In this document: one piece after another, positions 35,452-43,958 of the stretch
Position numbering within the stretch: position 1 is the first letter of the stretch
How the letters are laid out: the number at the start of each line of letters is the position of its first letter
Source of the DNA: an uncultured Collinsella sp.
GTDB lineage: Bacteria; Actinomycetota; Coriobacteriia; Coriobacteriales; Coriobacteriaceae
NCBI GenBank assembly: GCA_900541855.1
Contig: UQLD01000006.1
Location: 44,022 to 108,021, forward strand
Direction: 5' to 3'
DNA length: 64,000 bases
Notes under the pieces: generated by a model
Seen by the model: only the letters and a program-made list of their open reading frames with translations
Told to the model about the DNA's origin: nothing
Database searches by the model: none
Position numbers and translations under genes: made by a program

Positions 35452-36947
35452 ACGCCCTCCTCGATAATGCGGTAGACATACTCCATGTCGAGCGCCCCGC
35501 GCACGACGTCGGCCAGGCGGTCGAACTCGCGCGCACGGTGATCGGCCGCGGACGCCTCGCCCGCAGCACCCACGACGCTCTCGGGCAGGCCGCGCATGCG
35601 CGCAAGCGAGCGCGCGAGGGCGAGCGCCACCCCCGGTTCGTCGAACAGGCCGTGGAGATAGGTTCCGAACACGTTTCCGTAGGCCGCGCCTTCTGGTTTG
35701 CCGCCAATCGTGCCCGCAGGGGCGCAGGAGACGGTCGTTTCGCCGTCGTGAATCTCGTACCCGCGCGCCGTCATGCCGTTCCACGCCGAGAACGCGCCTT
35801 GGGCGCCCGTGATACGCAGCTCCGACTGGGCGAGGCGCTTTTCCTCCTTGAACACCGTACTTGCAGGGATGAGCCCGAGCCCGCGCGCGGTGCCAGCGCC
35901 TTCCCTGCCGTGCGGGTCGGAAAGCTCGTCTCCCAAAAGCTGGTAGCCTCCGCATATGCCGAGCACCGGCGTGCCCGCGCCCGAAAGCGCGCGTACACAG
36001 GCTCCGATGCCGCTAGCCGCAAGCCAGCGCGCGTCGTCGAGCGTGGTCTTCGAGCCGGGGAGCACCACCAGGTCGGGCCGGCCCAGATCGGTCGTCGAGG
36101 AAACGTAGCGCACGCCCACGCCGGGCACGCGCGAAAGCGGGTCGAAGTCGGTGAAGTTCGACAGATGCGGAAGGCGCACGACGGCGACGTCGATGACGCC
36201 GCGCGCCTCGCGGGCAGATAGGCGCGGCGCGAGCGAGTCCTCGTCGTCCAGGTCGAGCGTAAGATACGGCACGACCCCCACGACGGGAACCCCGCACATC
36301 TTCTCGAGCGGGGCCAAACCCGGGCGCAGGATTTCCACATCGCCGCGGAACTTGTTCACCACAAGCCCCCGCAAAAGCGCGCGATCCTCGGGCGCAAGGA
36401 GCGCGACCGTGCCGTAGAGCTGGGCAAACACCCCACCTGGGTCGATGTCGCCCGCGAGCAGCACGGGGGAGGACACGGCGCGCGCGAGCCCCATGTTGAC
36501 GATGTCGTTTTCGGCAAGGTTGATTTCGACGGGGCTGCCGGCGCCCTCGATGACGATGACGTCGTTTTCCTCCGCGAGCGAATCGAACGCCTCCAAAATC
36601 TGCGGCATGAGCGCCTTCTTTCGCGCGAAGTAGTCCCTCGCAGCGAAGGCTCCCTGCGCCTTGCCGGCCACGATGAGCTGGCTTCGCTGGTCGCTTTCGG
36701 GCTTGAGAAGGATGGGGTTCATGCGCACGTCGGGCGCGATGCCGCACGCCTCGGCCTGCATGATCTGGGCGCGCCCCATCTCGAGCCCATCGGCCGTGAC
36801 ACCGCTGTTGAGCGCCATGTTCTGGCTCTTGAAGGGAGCCACGCGCAGGCCGTCCTGCGAAAGCACACGGCACAGCCCCGCCGCAAGCAGGCTCTTCCCC
36901 GCGTTCGACATGGTGCCCTGGATCATGATGGGCTTCGCCCTACCCAC
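35448..36947 (-). CDS. cbiP: Cobyric acid synthase
   Basis: Amidates four side chains of adenosyl-cobyrinate a,c-diamide with glutamine and ATP. The 499-residue protein has an N-terminal dethiobiotin-synthetase-like ATPase (IMIQGTMSNAGKSLL, PFKSQNMALNSGV) and a C-terminal glutaminase. The glutaminase Cys is in GICGGYQLLG and the His in FGTYLHGLFD. GTG at 36947 is chosen because AAGGAGG lies 9 bases upstream inside the end of cobD; the genes overlap by 8 bases. Confidence 0.94.
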   Translation of the reverse strand: MGRAKPIMIQGTMSNAGKSLLAAGLCRVLSQDGLRVAPFKSQNMALNSGVTADGLEMGRAQIMQAEACGIAPDVRMNPILLKPESDQRSQLIVAGKAQGAFAARDYFARKKALMPQILEAFDSLAEENDVIVIEGAGSPVEINLAENDIVNMGLARAVSSPVLLAGDIDPGGVFAQLYGTVALLAPEDRALLRGLVVNKFRGDVEILRPGLAPLEKMCGVPVVGVVPYLTLDLDDEDSLAPRLSAREARGVIDVAVVRLPHLSNFTDFDPLSRVPGVGVRYVSSTTDLGRPDLVVLPGSKTTLDDARWLAASGIGACVRALSGAGTPVLGICGGYQLLGDELSDPHGREGAGTARGLGLIPASTVFKEEKRLAQSELRITGAQGAFSAWNGMTARGYEIHDGETTVSCAPAGTIGGKPEGAAYGNVFGTYLHGLFDEPGVALALARSLARMRGLPESVVGAAGEASAADHRAREFDRLADVVRGALDMEYVYRIIEEGV

Positions 36948-38163
36948 GGGTATCGACCTCCTTCGCCGAGCCTCGGCCATCCGCGCCCGCCATAGCGTCG
37001 CTGCAAGAAGCGCCGCCCCGTTCGTCGGGTTCGCCTTCGCCCGATGCGCCTTCCGCCCGAAGCGCGCGGCTGAACGCCATCGCAAGCCGGGCGTTCTCCT
37101 TGCGCGTGCGCACCGCGACGCGGCACCAGAAACGGGACAGTACCGAAAACGAGTCGCACGTGCGGACCAAAACCCCCTGTTTATACAGGCGCTCGGGGAT
37201 GTCTTTCGCCGGCGTGCGGACTAAAAGGAAGTTCGCATCCGACGGCACGACGGAAAGCCCGAGCGAGGAGAGCTCGTGGGAAAGCCACGCTCGCTCGCCC
37301 GCCAATACATCGCGCGTGCGCGAGACGTATTCGACGTCCTCCAGGGCGGCGATGCCCGCAGCCTCGGCGACCGAGGAGACGGGCCACGCCTGCCCCGCCC
37401 GGCGAATCCCCTCGATGAGTTGGGCGTTTCCGCTGATCAGATATCCCAACCGCAACCCCGCCATTCCGTAGAGCTTGGTGAACGCGGAGAGCACGGCCAC
37501 ATGGCGCGAACACGCGGCGCGTGCGGCCACGCTCCTTTCGCGGGCGTCGGGCGCAAATCCGAGAAAGCACTCGTCCACGACGAGCAGCGCGCCCACCTGC
37601 TCGCAGCGGCAAGCCGCGGCATCGATTACGCGGGGGTCGACGAGGCGCCCCGTCGGGTTGTTCGGATTGCAGAGGTACGCCACGTCTCCCGGCCCCTCGA
37701 TCGCGCGGGCGAAGGAGGCGGGCACGTCGAAGTCGTCCGCTTCGGAGAGCGGGAACTCCTGCACGCATGCGCCGTAGTACGATGCCGCCTCCGCATATTC
37801 AGAGAACGTCGGCGCGCACACGACGATGCGTTTCGGGCGCACCGCCGCGGCGAGCCGCCAGATGATGTCGGACGCGCCCGCGCCGCAGACGATAGTATCT
37901 TCGGGAATGCCCTGGGCACGCGCTAGGGCGCGAACGAGGGCGAGGCTTTCCCTATCGGGGTAGGCGTCGATTCGAGAAAGCGCCTTGCAAGCTGCGGCAA
38001 CGGCGCGCGGCGAGGGGCCTGCCGGATTCACGTTCACCGAGAAGTCAATGAGGTCGGAGGCGCCCCCTTCGCAAGCGATGCCGAGCGATTGCGTGCTACC
38101 CCCATGCGCACGGGCGCGCAGGATTCCCCCGGCAGCCCGGGACGCGGCGTGGTCTTCCCTCAT
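36940..38163 (-). CDS. cobD: L-threonine-O-3-phosphate decarboxylase
   Basis: Makes (R)-1-aminopropan-2-ol phosphate for the nucleotide-loop linker. A fold-type I PLP enzyme of 407 residues: SVNVNPAGPS at the substrate end, CGAGASDIIWRL, NPNNPTGRL, VVDECFLGF and the PLP lysine in SAFTKLYGMAGLRLGY. Sequence alone could also suggest histidinol-phosphate aminotransferase; the operon context favours CobD. The C-terminal ~35 residues are a Gly/Glu/Ala-rich extension. Its ATG overlaps the cbiB stop (TCATGA). Confidence 0.88.
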   Translation of the reverse strand: MREDHAASRAAGGILRARAHGGSTQSLGIACEGGASDLIDFSVNVNPAGPSPRAVAAACKALSRIDAYPDRESLALVRALARAQGIPEDTIVCGAGASDIIWRLAAAVRPKRIVVCAPTFSEYAEAASYYGACVQEFPLSEADDFDVPASFARAIEGPGDVAYLCNPNNPTGRLVDPRVIDAAACRCEQVGALLVVDECFLGFAPDARERSVAARAACSRHVAVLSAFTKLYGMAGLRLGYLISGNAQLIEGIRRAGQAWPVSSVAEAAGIAALEDVEYVSRTRDVLAGERAWLSHELSSLGLSVVPSDANFLLVRTPAKDIPERLYKQGVLVRTCDSFSVLSRFWCRVAVRTRKENARLAMAFSRALRAEGASGEGEPDERGGASCSDAMAGADGRGSAKEVDTRG

Positions 38164-39134
38164 GACATCGCCCCCACGGCGAGCACGACCGCCGCGCGTG
38201 CGGCACCGAAGACGACGAGCGCGCATACGGACGCGGCGAGCATGAGCCTAGTCGCCCGGGCGATGTCGCCCCACTCGATTTCGCGGGACGCGTCGCCTAT
38301 CGTCGGTTTCTCAACGAGCTTGCTGAAATACACCGCGGGACCTGCCAGGCGCAGCCCGAGCGCGCCCGCACATGCTGACTCGGTCTGCGCCGAGTTGGGG
38401 CTCGCATGGCGACGCCTGTCGCGGCGCCAGATGCGCGCCGCCCCGCGCGCGTCGAGCCCGACGATCGGGCACACGGCGATCATAAGCAGGGCCGATAAGC
38501 GCGAGGGAATCCAGTTCACCGCATCGTCGAGGCGCGCCGAGGCGCAGCCGAAGTCGATGTAGCGCTCGTTTTTGTAACCCACCATGCTGTCGAGCGTATT
38601 CACCGCCTTGTACGCCATGCCCAAGGGCGCACCCCCGATCATAAGGTAGAAAAGCGGCGCGATGACGCCGTCGCTCGCGTTCTCCGCCACCGTTTCCACG
38701 GCGGCGCGCGCGACGCCCTGCTCGTCGAGAACAGACGTGTCGCGTCCCACGATGAGCCCGACGGTTTCGCGCGCCGCGACAAGGCCGCCCTTCGAGAACG
38801 CGCGGGCCACGGCCAGGCTCTGGCGGCGCAGCTCGCATGCCGCGAGAATCTGATAGCTCGCCCATGCCTCGGCCACGAAGCGCAAGCCGGGGTGAACCAT
38901 GCCGCAAAGATGCAGGATTCCCCAGGTCAAAAGCCCACACGTAAGCGGAAGCGCCACGGCGAGCACAAGCCCTGCGGCGCGCGTGCCCGCGGACGTTTGC
39001 GGGAATGCGCCCCGCAGGCGGCCTTCGGCCCACGTGATCGCGCGCCCCATGGCGACGACGGGATGGGGAAGCCAGCGCGGGTCGCCGAAGACAAGGTCGG
39101 CCGCGAACCCGGCGGCGACGGCAAGAATCGTCAT
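38160..39134 (-). CDS. cbiB: Adenosylcobinamide-phosphate synthase
   Basis: A membrane enzyme joining aminopropanol phosphate to adenosylcobyrate. The 324-residue protein contains DLVFGDPRWLPHPVVAMGR at its start, ENASDGVIAPLFYLMIGG, KAVNTLDSMVGYKNERY and several hydrophobic helices. All are CbiB hallmarks. The ATG at 39134 overlaps the stop of the CobU-CobC fusion gene (TGATG); a GTG one codon earlier is also possible. Confidence 0.94.
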   Translation of the reverse strand: MTILAVAAGFAADLVFGDPRWLPHPVVAMGRAITWAEGRLRGAFPQTSAGTRAAGLVLAVALPLTCGLLTWGILHLCGMVHPGLRFVAEAWASYQILAACELRRQSLAVARAFSKGGLVAARETVGLIVGRDTSVLDEQGVARAAVETVAENASDGVIAPLFYLMIGGAPLGMAYKAVNTLDSMVGYKNERYIDFGCASARLDDAVNWIPSRLSALLMIAVCPIVGLDARGAARIWRRDRRRHASPNSAQTESACAGALGLRLAGPAVYFSKLVEKPTIGDASREIEWGDIARATRLMLAASVCALVVFGAARAAVVLAVGAMS

Positions 39135-40135
39135 CACCGGGCATCGCCCCCCGAAGCGGGGCGAACGTCGCGAAGGCAGCGTCCATCCCAGGTGGCGGCC
39201 CATGCGCCGCCCGGCTCGGTATGCACGTCGAAGTATTCCATTATCGGGACAGCAAGCTCGGAAAGCAGCGCTTTCACGGTACCCGCGTGAACGACGAAGA
39301 CGGCGCGCCCACTCCCCTGGGCGCGCTCCGATTCGCACGCCTCCCGAAACGCCGCGACGACGCGGCGGGTGAAATCGCTCTTGCCCTCGCCATGCGGGCA
39401 GCGCGTCTCGCACCAGGAGTCTACCCAGGCGCGGTAGCGCGCATCCTCTTTAAGCTCGGCGGCGCTTCGCCCCTCGAAGTCACCGAAATCCATCTCGCGC
39501 AGACCGGGGCATGCCATAAGCTCCGCATTCGGGAAGAGGATGCGTGCCGTCTGGTCGGTGCGGGCCATGCCACTCGTGATAACACGGAACACGTCACGAT
39601 CGCACGCGAGCTCGCGCAAAGCGCGCTCGCCCGCGCTCGACAGGGGCTCGTCGGTGCCCGCCCCGCTGTAGCGATGGTCTTCCGTGCCCGCCGTGGCACC
39701 ATGGCGCACGAAGACGACTTCCAAAGGCGCGCCCGCGCCCTGCGTCCCTCGAGGCGCATCGGCAAGGTTTCCTTTGATGACCTGGGGAATCCCGCACGTC
39801 ATGCGCACGACGACGTCGGCGCGCGCAGCAAGCGCGCATCCCAGGCGCCCCGCGCGCTCGCGCCATTGGGCGTCTTCCGCACGCATGGGGACGACCCCCG
39901 AGCCGACCAAGGGCAGAATCACTGCGTCGAAGCCGATCAGCCGCTCGAGCGCCCGGTCAGCGTCGAGCGCGCGTACGAGTTCCTCAGCACGGTACGCGAC
40001 ACGGCCGGCAAAAGCCGCGGGCACGCCGCCCTCCGCAAGCTGCGCCGCGTCGACGAAATCGTCCGCCGCGAACCCGAGCTTTTCGCGCACGAAGGTCCTC
40101 TTCCCCGAATGCGCGCCACCTACCACGAGAATCAT
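39134..40135 (-). CDS. CobU-like domain fused to alpha-ribazole phosphatase (CobC)
   Basis: A 333-residue two-domain protein. Residues ~1-135 resemble the CobU kinase/guanylyltransferase (MILVVGGAHSGKRTFV; VGSGVVPMRAEDAQWRERAG; CGIPQVIKGN). The P-loop ends GKRT instead of GKS/T, and the RI-x-x-H-x-x-x-R nucleotidylation motif is missing. Residues ~145-333 are a histidine phosphatase with VFVRHGAT at the start, EMDFGDFEGRSAAEL in the middle and VVHAGTVKALL at the second catalytic His. CobC removes the 5'-phosphate from alpha-ribazole phosphate. The CobU part is probably not catalytic, since a complete cobU lies two genes upstream. The ATG at 40135 overlaps the cobS stop. Confidence 0.88.
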   Translation of the reverse strand: MILVVGGAHSGKRTFVREKLGFAADDFVDAAQLAEGGVPAAFAGRVAYRAEELVRALDADRALERLIGFDAVILPLVGSGVVPMRAEDAQWRERAGRLGCALAARADVVVRMTCGIPQVIKGNLADAPRGTQGAGAPLEVVFVRHGATAGTEDHRYSGAGTDEPLSSAGERALRELACDRDVFRVITSGMARTDQTARILFPNAELMACPGLREMDFGDFEGRSAAELKEDARYRAWVDSWCETRCPHGEGKSDFTRRVVAAFREACESERAQGSGRAVFVVHAGTVKALLSELAVPIMEYFDVHTEPGGAWAATWDGRCLRDVRPASGGDAR

Positions 40136-40899
40136 AGGAGCATACCCCCCGCCACCAGCATGGCAAGCATCGCGAGCTCGGCCCATTGCAGAAACCATCC
40201 GGCCAAATCCCCCGTCACCCCGCCGAAGCGGGACAGGGCAACATGACGGTACCACGCGAGCGCCAAAAGCCCCGCCACCGCCATAAGGGCGCCGACGGCC
40301 TGAGCGCACGCGACCATCCCTGCAGCCGAAGCCGCAGCGAAAGCGCAAAGCGGCACGACGATCGCCGCGCGCTTCTTAGCAGGCGAGAGTCCCGCGGCCA
40401 TGCCGTCCGCCCGCGCGGCAGGCCAGCATTCTACGGCGAGCCCCGAAAGCGCGCGGGAGAACACGAGCGAGCACAGAAGCGCGAGGAACGCCCCCGCCGT
40501 AAGCGGCAGCGCGGTGAACAGGGAAAACTGCAGAATAAGGTACACAACAACACCGATGACCCCGAAGGCGCCCGCCCGCGGGTCGTGCATGATCTCGAGC
40601 TTTCGCTCGCGCGGGGCCCAACTTGCAAGCGCATCGGAGGTGTCGCAGAGCCCGTCTAGGTGGATGCCTCCCGTCACCGCCACAGGCAGCGCCACGAGCA
40701 CGGCCGCGACGATGGTCGCGGGCACGCCGAGCAAGTTCGCCACGTGCCCCCACGCCGTCATGAGGAAGCCTTCCGCAAGGCCCACTAGGGGGAACGCGGC
40801 AAGCGCATGGGTTAATCCGAAATCGGTCCAGACCGATTTCGGGACGGGGATGCGCGAGAACGTTCCGAACGCCGCGCCGATCGCCTCCGTTATCTTCAC
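40132..40899 (-). CDS. cobS: Adenosylcobinamide-GDP ribazoletransferase
   Basis: A membrane enzyme that attaches alpha-ribazole to adenosylcobinamide-GDP. The 255-residue protein has TFSRIPVP at its start, the metal-binding GGIHLDGLCDTSDAL, HDPRAGAFGVIGV and about six hydrophobic helices. GTG at 40899 overlaps the cobU stop (GTGA), with GAAGGA about 8 bases upstream. It is complete for the family. Confidence 0.94.
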   Translation of the reverse strand: MKITEAIGAAFGTFSRIPVPKSVWTDFGLTHALAAFPLVGLAEGFLMTAWGHVANLLGVPATIVAAVLVALPVAVTGGIHLDGLCDTSDALASWAPRERKLEIMHDPRAGAFGVIGVVVYLILQFSLFTALPLTAGAFLALLCSLVFSRALSGLAVECWPAARADGMAAGLSPAKKRAAIVVPLCAFAAASAAGMVACAQAVGALMAVAGLLALAWYRHVALSRFGGVTGDLAGWFLQWAELAMLAMLVAGGMLL

Positions 40900-41444
40900 C
40901 TTGTAGGTCCTTCGCCTTTCATCCACACGGGAATCCCGCATACCACTTCGACTGCGCGGTCGGCCAGCGCCGCCACGCCCGCGTTCACGCGCGCGAGTGC
41001 GCGCCTCCATGCCTCGGACCCCTCATCATAGCGTATCCCATCGGCGAACACGTCGACGGTGACCACCACCGTATACGCAGCGGCTTGAGCGAGCCGTTCG
41101 ATGCCTCCGAGCACCTCGCGCGCCGCGGCGTCGGGTTCACGTGGGGACAAGCCGCCTTCCGCGAAGAGCTCGTTCGCAACCAGGTTGCCCACGTCCTCCA
41201 AAAGAAGCGTGCAGCCGCGCGGAAGCCCGGGCACTGCGGCGCCCACGTCACGCGTGCGCTCGAGGGTAGAAAACCCCTTGCCCTCGCGCAGCGCCCGATG
41301 GCGCGCGATGCGACGGGCGCCCTCTTCCCCGAAGGGCTCCATCGTTGCCAGGTACACGCGTGGGCCGTCGTGCCCGAGGCACAGGGACTCGGCGTAGGCG
41401 CTCTTGCCGCTCGCGGCGGCGCCGATAACGAGCGTCACCGTCAT
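40896..41444 (-). CDS. cobU: Adenosylcobinamide kinase/guanylyltransferase
   Basis: Phosphorylates and guanylylates adenosylcobinamide. The 182-residue protein has the P-loop VIGAAASGKSAYAE, YLATMEPFGEEGARRIARHR with the guanylylated His, LLLEDVGNLVANELF and CGIPVWMKG. All catalytic elements look intact, in contrast to the CobU-like domain two genes downstream. The ATG overlaps the cobT stop (ATGA). Confidence 0.93.
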   Translation of the reverse strand: MTVTLVIGAAASGKSAYAESLCLGHDGPRVYLATMEPFGEEGARRIARHRALREGKGFSTLERTRDVGAAVPGLPRGCTLLLEDVGNLVANELFAEGGLSPREPDAAAREVLGGIERLAQAAAYTVVVTVDVFADGIRYDEGSEAWRRALARVNAGVAALADRAVEVVCGIPVWMKGEGPTR

Positions 41445-42583
41445 TTCCCGGCCTCGAAATGCTCGTAAGCAGCCATGCCAGTCGCCGTGAACGTCTTCCC
41501 ATCCCGGTACACGCGCAGCGCCGAATCCAGAAGGGGCAGATACGCCATGGCGCCCGCGCCCTCGCCCAAGTGCATGCCTGCGTCGAGGGGTGCCTTTATG
41601 CCGAGCTCGCGAAGGAGCTCCTGGCTTGCGGGTTCGCTTGATGCGTGGGTGCCCACGAGGTAGCCCAAGGCGTTGGGGCACAGGCGCGCCGCGCACAGGG
41701 CCGCCGTGCAGGATATGACCCCGTCGAGGAGCGCCGGCGCCTTCGAGGCCGCGGCCCCCAGGTAGAAACCGCACATCGCCGCGATGTCGAAGCCGCCCAC
41801 CTTCGAGAGCACGTCGATCGAGTCGGCGGGATCGGGCGAGTTCGCGTCGATAGCGCGCTCGACCACGTCGCGCTTGCGCGCGAGCGAGGCGTCCGAGAGC
41901 CCCGCGCCGCGCCCGACGAGGCTACGCGCGTCCGCCCGGATGAGCACTGCGGCCACCGCCGCCGAGGTGGTCGTGTTGCCGATGCCCATCTCGCCCGCGG
42001 CGAGAAGGCGCACGCCGGCGCGGGCAAGCCCGCACGCGACGGCGATTCCGACCTCGATCGCGCGCACGGCCCCATCACGAGACATAGCGGGGCCATGCGC
42101 GATGTTGCCGCTCCCCCGCCGCACGTTCGCGCGCACCATGCGCGCGTCTTCTATGCCCCGGGCCATACCCACGTCGATGGGCACGACCTCGGCACCCGCG
42201 AACGCCGCCATGCGGCAGGCGCTCGTGGCCCCCTCGCACATGTTGCGCGCGACGGCTCGCGTCACGTCTTGCCCGCTTTGCGACACGCCTTCGGCAACGA
42301 CCCCGTTGTCGGAGAAGAATACCGCGAGCGCACGGGGGAACTCGGCCACCTCGGCGCTCCCCTGAGCTGCGGCGATACACGCGACGGCGTCTTCAAAGTC
42401 GCCCAATCCCCCCAAGGGGTGCGCGATGGAGTCCCACGCGGCGTACGCGGCGGCGCGGGCGCACTCGTCTGCGGGCGCGATCCGGGAGAGCGCGGCTTCG
42501 AGCACGGCACCCGGCGCCGACGAGAACGCGCGCTCGACTTCCTCGCGGATGCAGGCAAGCGCGGTTTCGGTTGCTTCAGCCAT
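41441..42583 (-). CDS. cobT: Nicotinate-nucleotide:dimethylbenzimidazole phosphoribosyltransferase
   Basis: Activates the lower-ligand base as alpha-ribazole phosphate. The 380-residue protein shows FFSDNGVVAEGVSQSGQDVT, GEMGIGNTTTSAAV and the catalytic Glu region DAGMHLGEGAGA. The ATG at 42583 follows GAGGAGA by 6 bases and overlaps the end of cbiA by 8 bases. No dimethylbenzimidazole synthesis genes (bluB or bza) are in the window, so the native lower ligand is unknown. Confidence 0.95.
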   Translation of the reverse strand: MAEATETALACIREEVERAFSSAPGAVLEAALSRIAPADECARAAAYAAWDSIAHPLGGLGDFEDAVACIAAAQGSAEVAEFPRALAVFFSDNGVVAEGVSQSGQDVTRAVARNMCEGATSACRMAAFAGAEVVPIDVGMARGIEDARMVRANVRRGSGNIAHGPAMSRDGAVRAIEVGIAVACGLARAGVRLLAAGEMGIGNTTTSAAVAAVLIRADARSLVGRGAGLSDASLARKRDVVERAIDANSPDPADSIDVLSKVGGFDIAAMCGFYLGAAASKAPALLDGVISCTAALCAARLCPNALGYLVGTHASSEPASQELLRELGIKAPLDAGMHLGEGAGAMAYLPLLDSALRVYRDGKTFTATGMAAYEHFEAGK

Positions 42584-43958
42584 GCCGTCTCCTCTCTGCG
42601 AACGACGCTGCGGCAGATGCAAACGCGCGCGCAACGTCGGGGTTAGCAGGATAGTACACATGCGGGAAGCCCGCCACCAGGGACGGGGTGGTCGTCATGC
42701 ACGGCCAGCCCTTGTCGCGCCGGGGCTTCTGCGCCCAGAAGTCGCCGCCCGGGCAGGTGGACTGCCAGTAGTGGAACTCGTGCGCGCGGATGCGTGTGCC
42801 GCGCGGCCCGTAGAGCCCGTCGCGTTGGGAAGCGAGCTCCACGTACCCGAAATGGGACAGCCTTCCCCCGTTCTCGCTTGCGCCCTCAAGGGCGCCCGCA
42901 ACAGGCCAGCGCCGCCCCTCGCTATCGGCGATTTCGCGCTGCAGGTACAAAAACCCACCGCATTCGGCGACCGTCGGCATGCCGGATTCCACCGCGCGCC
43001 GCACCGCCTCGCGCATCGGCGCGTTCTCGGAGAGCTGCCGCGCACTGAGCTCCGGGTAGCCGCCCCCCAGATAGAGGGCGCTTGTCCCCCGGGGCAACTC
43101 GCTATCACACAGAGGGCTGAAAAAGGCCAGCTCGCAACCCAGGTCCTCGAGCACGCGCAGGTTCTCCTCGTAGTAGAACGAGAACGCCTCGTCACGCGCG
43201 ACGGCGACGATGGGCCGCGCTCCCGCGATCGGCTCCAACCGGTAAGGTTCCTCGCGGATATCGGGTGCCGTCGCCGCTATTTCGAGCAAGCGGTCGACGT
43301 CGACGCTCTTTTCCACCAGCTCGGCCATCTTGTCGATGCGCGCGGAGAGCTGCTCGACCTCGTCGGCGGTCACAAGCCCCAGATGCCGGCTTTCGAGCGA
43401 GAACGCCTCGTCGGCGGGATTATTACCCAAAACCGCGACGCCCGTGTGCTTCTCAATCGCAGGCGCCGCGTAGGCGCAGGCAGCGGCGCTCGTCTTGTTC
43501 AGCACGACGCCGCGCACGTTCGCACAAGGCAGGAACTCGGCAATGCCGCGAATTACGGCGGCGAGCGATAAAGACGCCCCGCGCCCGTTCACCACTAAAA
43601 CGACCGGCGTTTCCGTGTCGCGCGCAACCTGGTAGCTGCTCGCGTCGGCCACGCCGGGCGCCATGCCGTCGTAGAAGCCCATGACCCCCTCGAGCACCGC
43701 GACATCCGCGCCCGCGGCGCCGCGTGCGAGCAGGGCGCGCAGCGTCGGGGCGTCGGTGAAGAAGCCGTCTAAGTTGCCCGAGCGCGCGCCCACGACGCGA
43801 CGATGAAAGAGCGGATCAATGTAGTCGGGGCCGCATTTGAAGGCCGCGCATGCGAGGCCGCGGCGCGCGAGCGCGCGCAGGAGCGCGCACGTAACGACCG
43901 TCTTGCCGCTCCCGCTCGAGGGCGCAGCGACCATGAAGCGCGGGATGGTCGTGCTCAC
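42576..43958 (-). CDS. cbiA: Cobyrinate a,c-diamide synthase
   Basis: Amidates the a and c carboxylates of cobyrinate. The 460-residue protein has the ATP loop VAAPSSGSGKTVVT, KCGPDYIDPLFH and a C-terminal class I glutaminase with the nucleophile in VAECGGFLYLQ. HEFHYW near residue 415 is also typical. GTG at 43958 overlaps the cbiET stop (GTGA). Confidence 0.95.
   Translation of the reverse strand: MSTTIPRFMVAAPSSGSGKTVVTCALLRALARRGLACAAFKCGPDYIDPLFHRRVVGARSGNLDGFFTDAPTLRALLARGAAGADVAVLEGVMGFYDGMAPGVADASSYQVARDTETPVVLVVNGRGASLSLAAVIRGIAEFLPCANVRGVVLNKTSAAACAYAAPAIEKHTGVAVLGNNPADEAFSLESRHLGLVTADEVEQLSARIDKMAELVEKSVDVDRLLEIAATAPDIREEPYRLEPIAGARPIVAVARDEAFSFYYEENLRVLEDLGCELAFFSPLCDSELPRGTSALYLGGGYPELSARQLSENAPMREAVRRAVESGMPTVAECGGFLYLQREIADSEGRRWPVAGALEGASENGGRLSHFGYVELASQRDGLYGPRGTRIRAHEFHYWQSTCPGGDFWAQKPRRDKGWPCMTTTPSLVAGFPHVYYPANPDVARAFASAAASFAERRRHG

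Noticed and set aside
36940..38163. Histidinol-phosphate aminotransferase
   Set aside because: The fold-type I motifs fit either enzyme, but it overlaps cbiB and cbiP within a B12 operon, and no other his gene is nearby; CobD is the better call.
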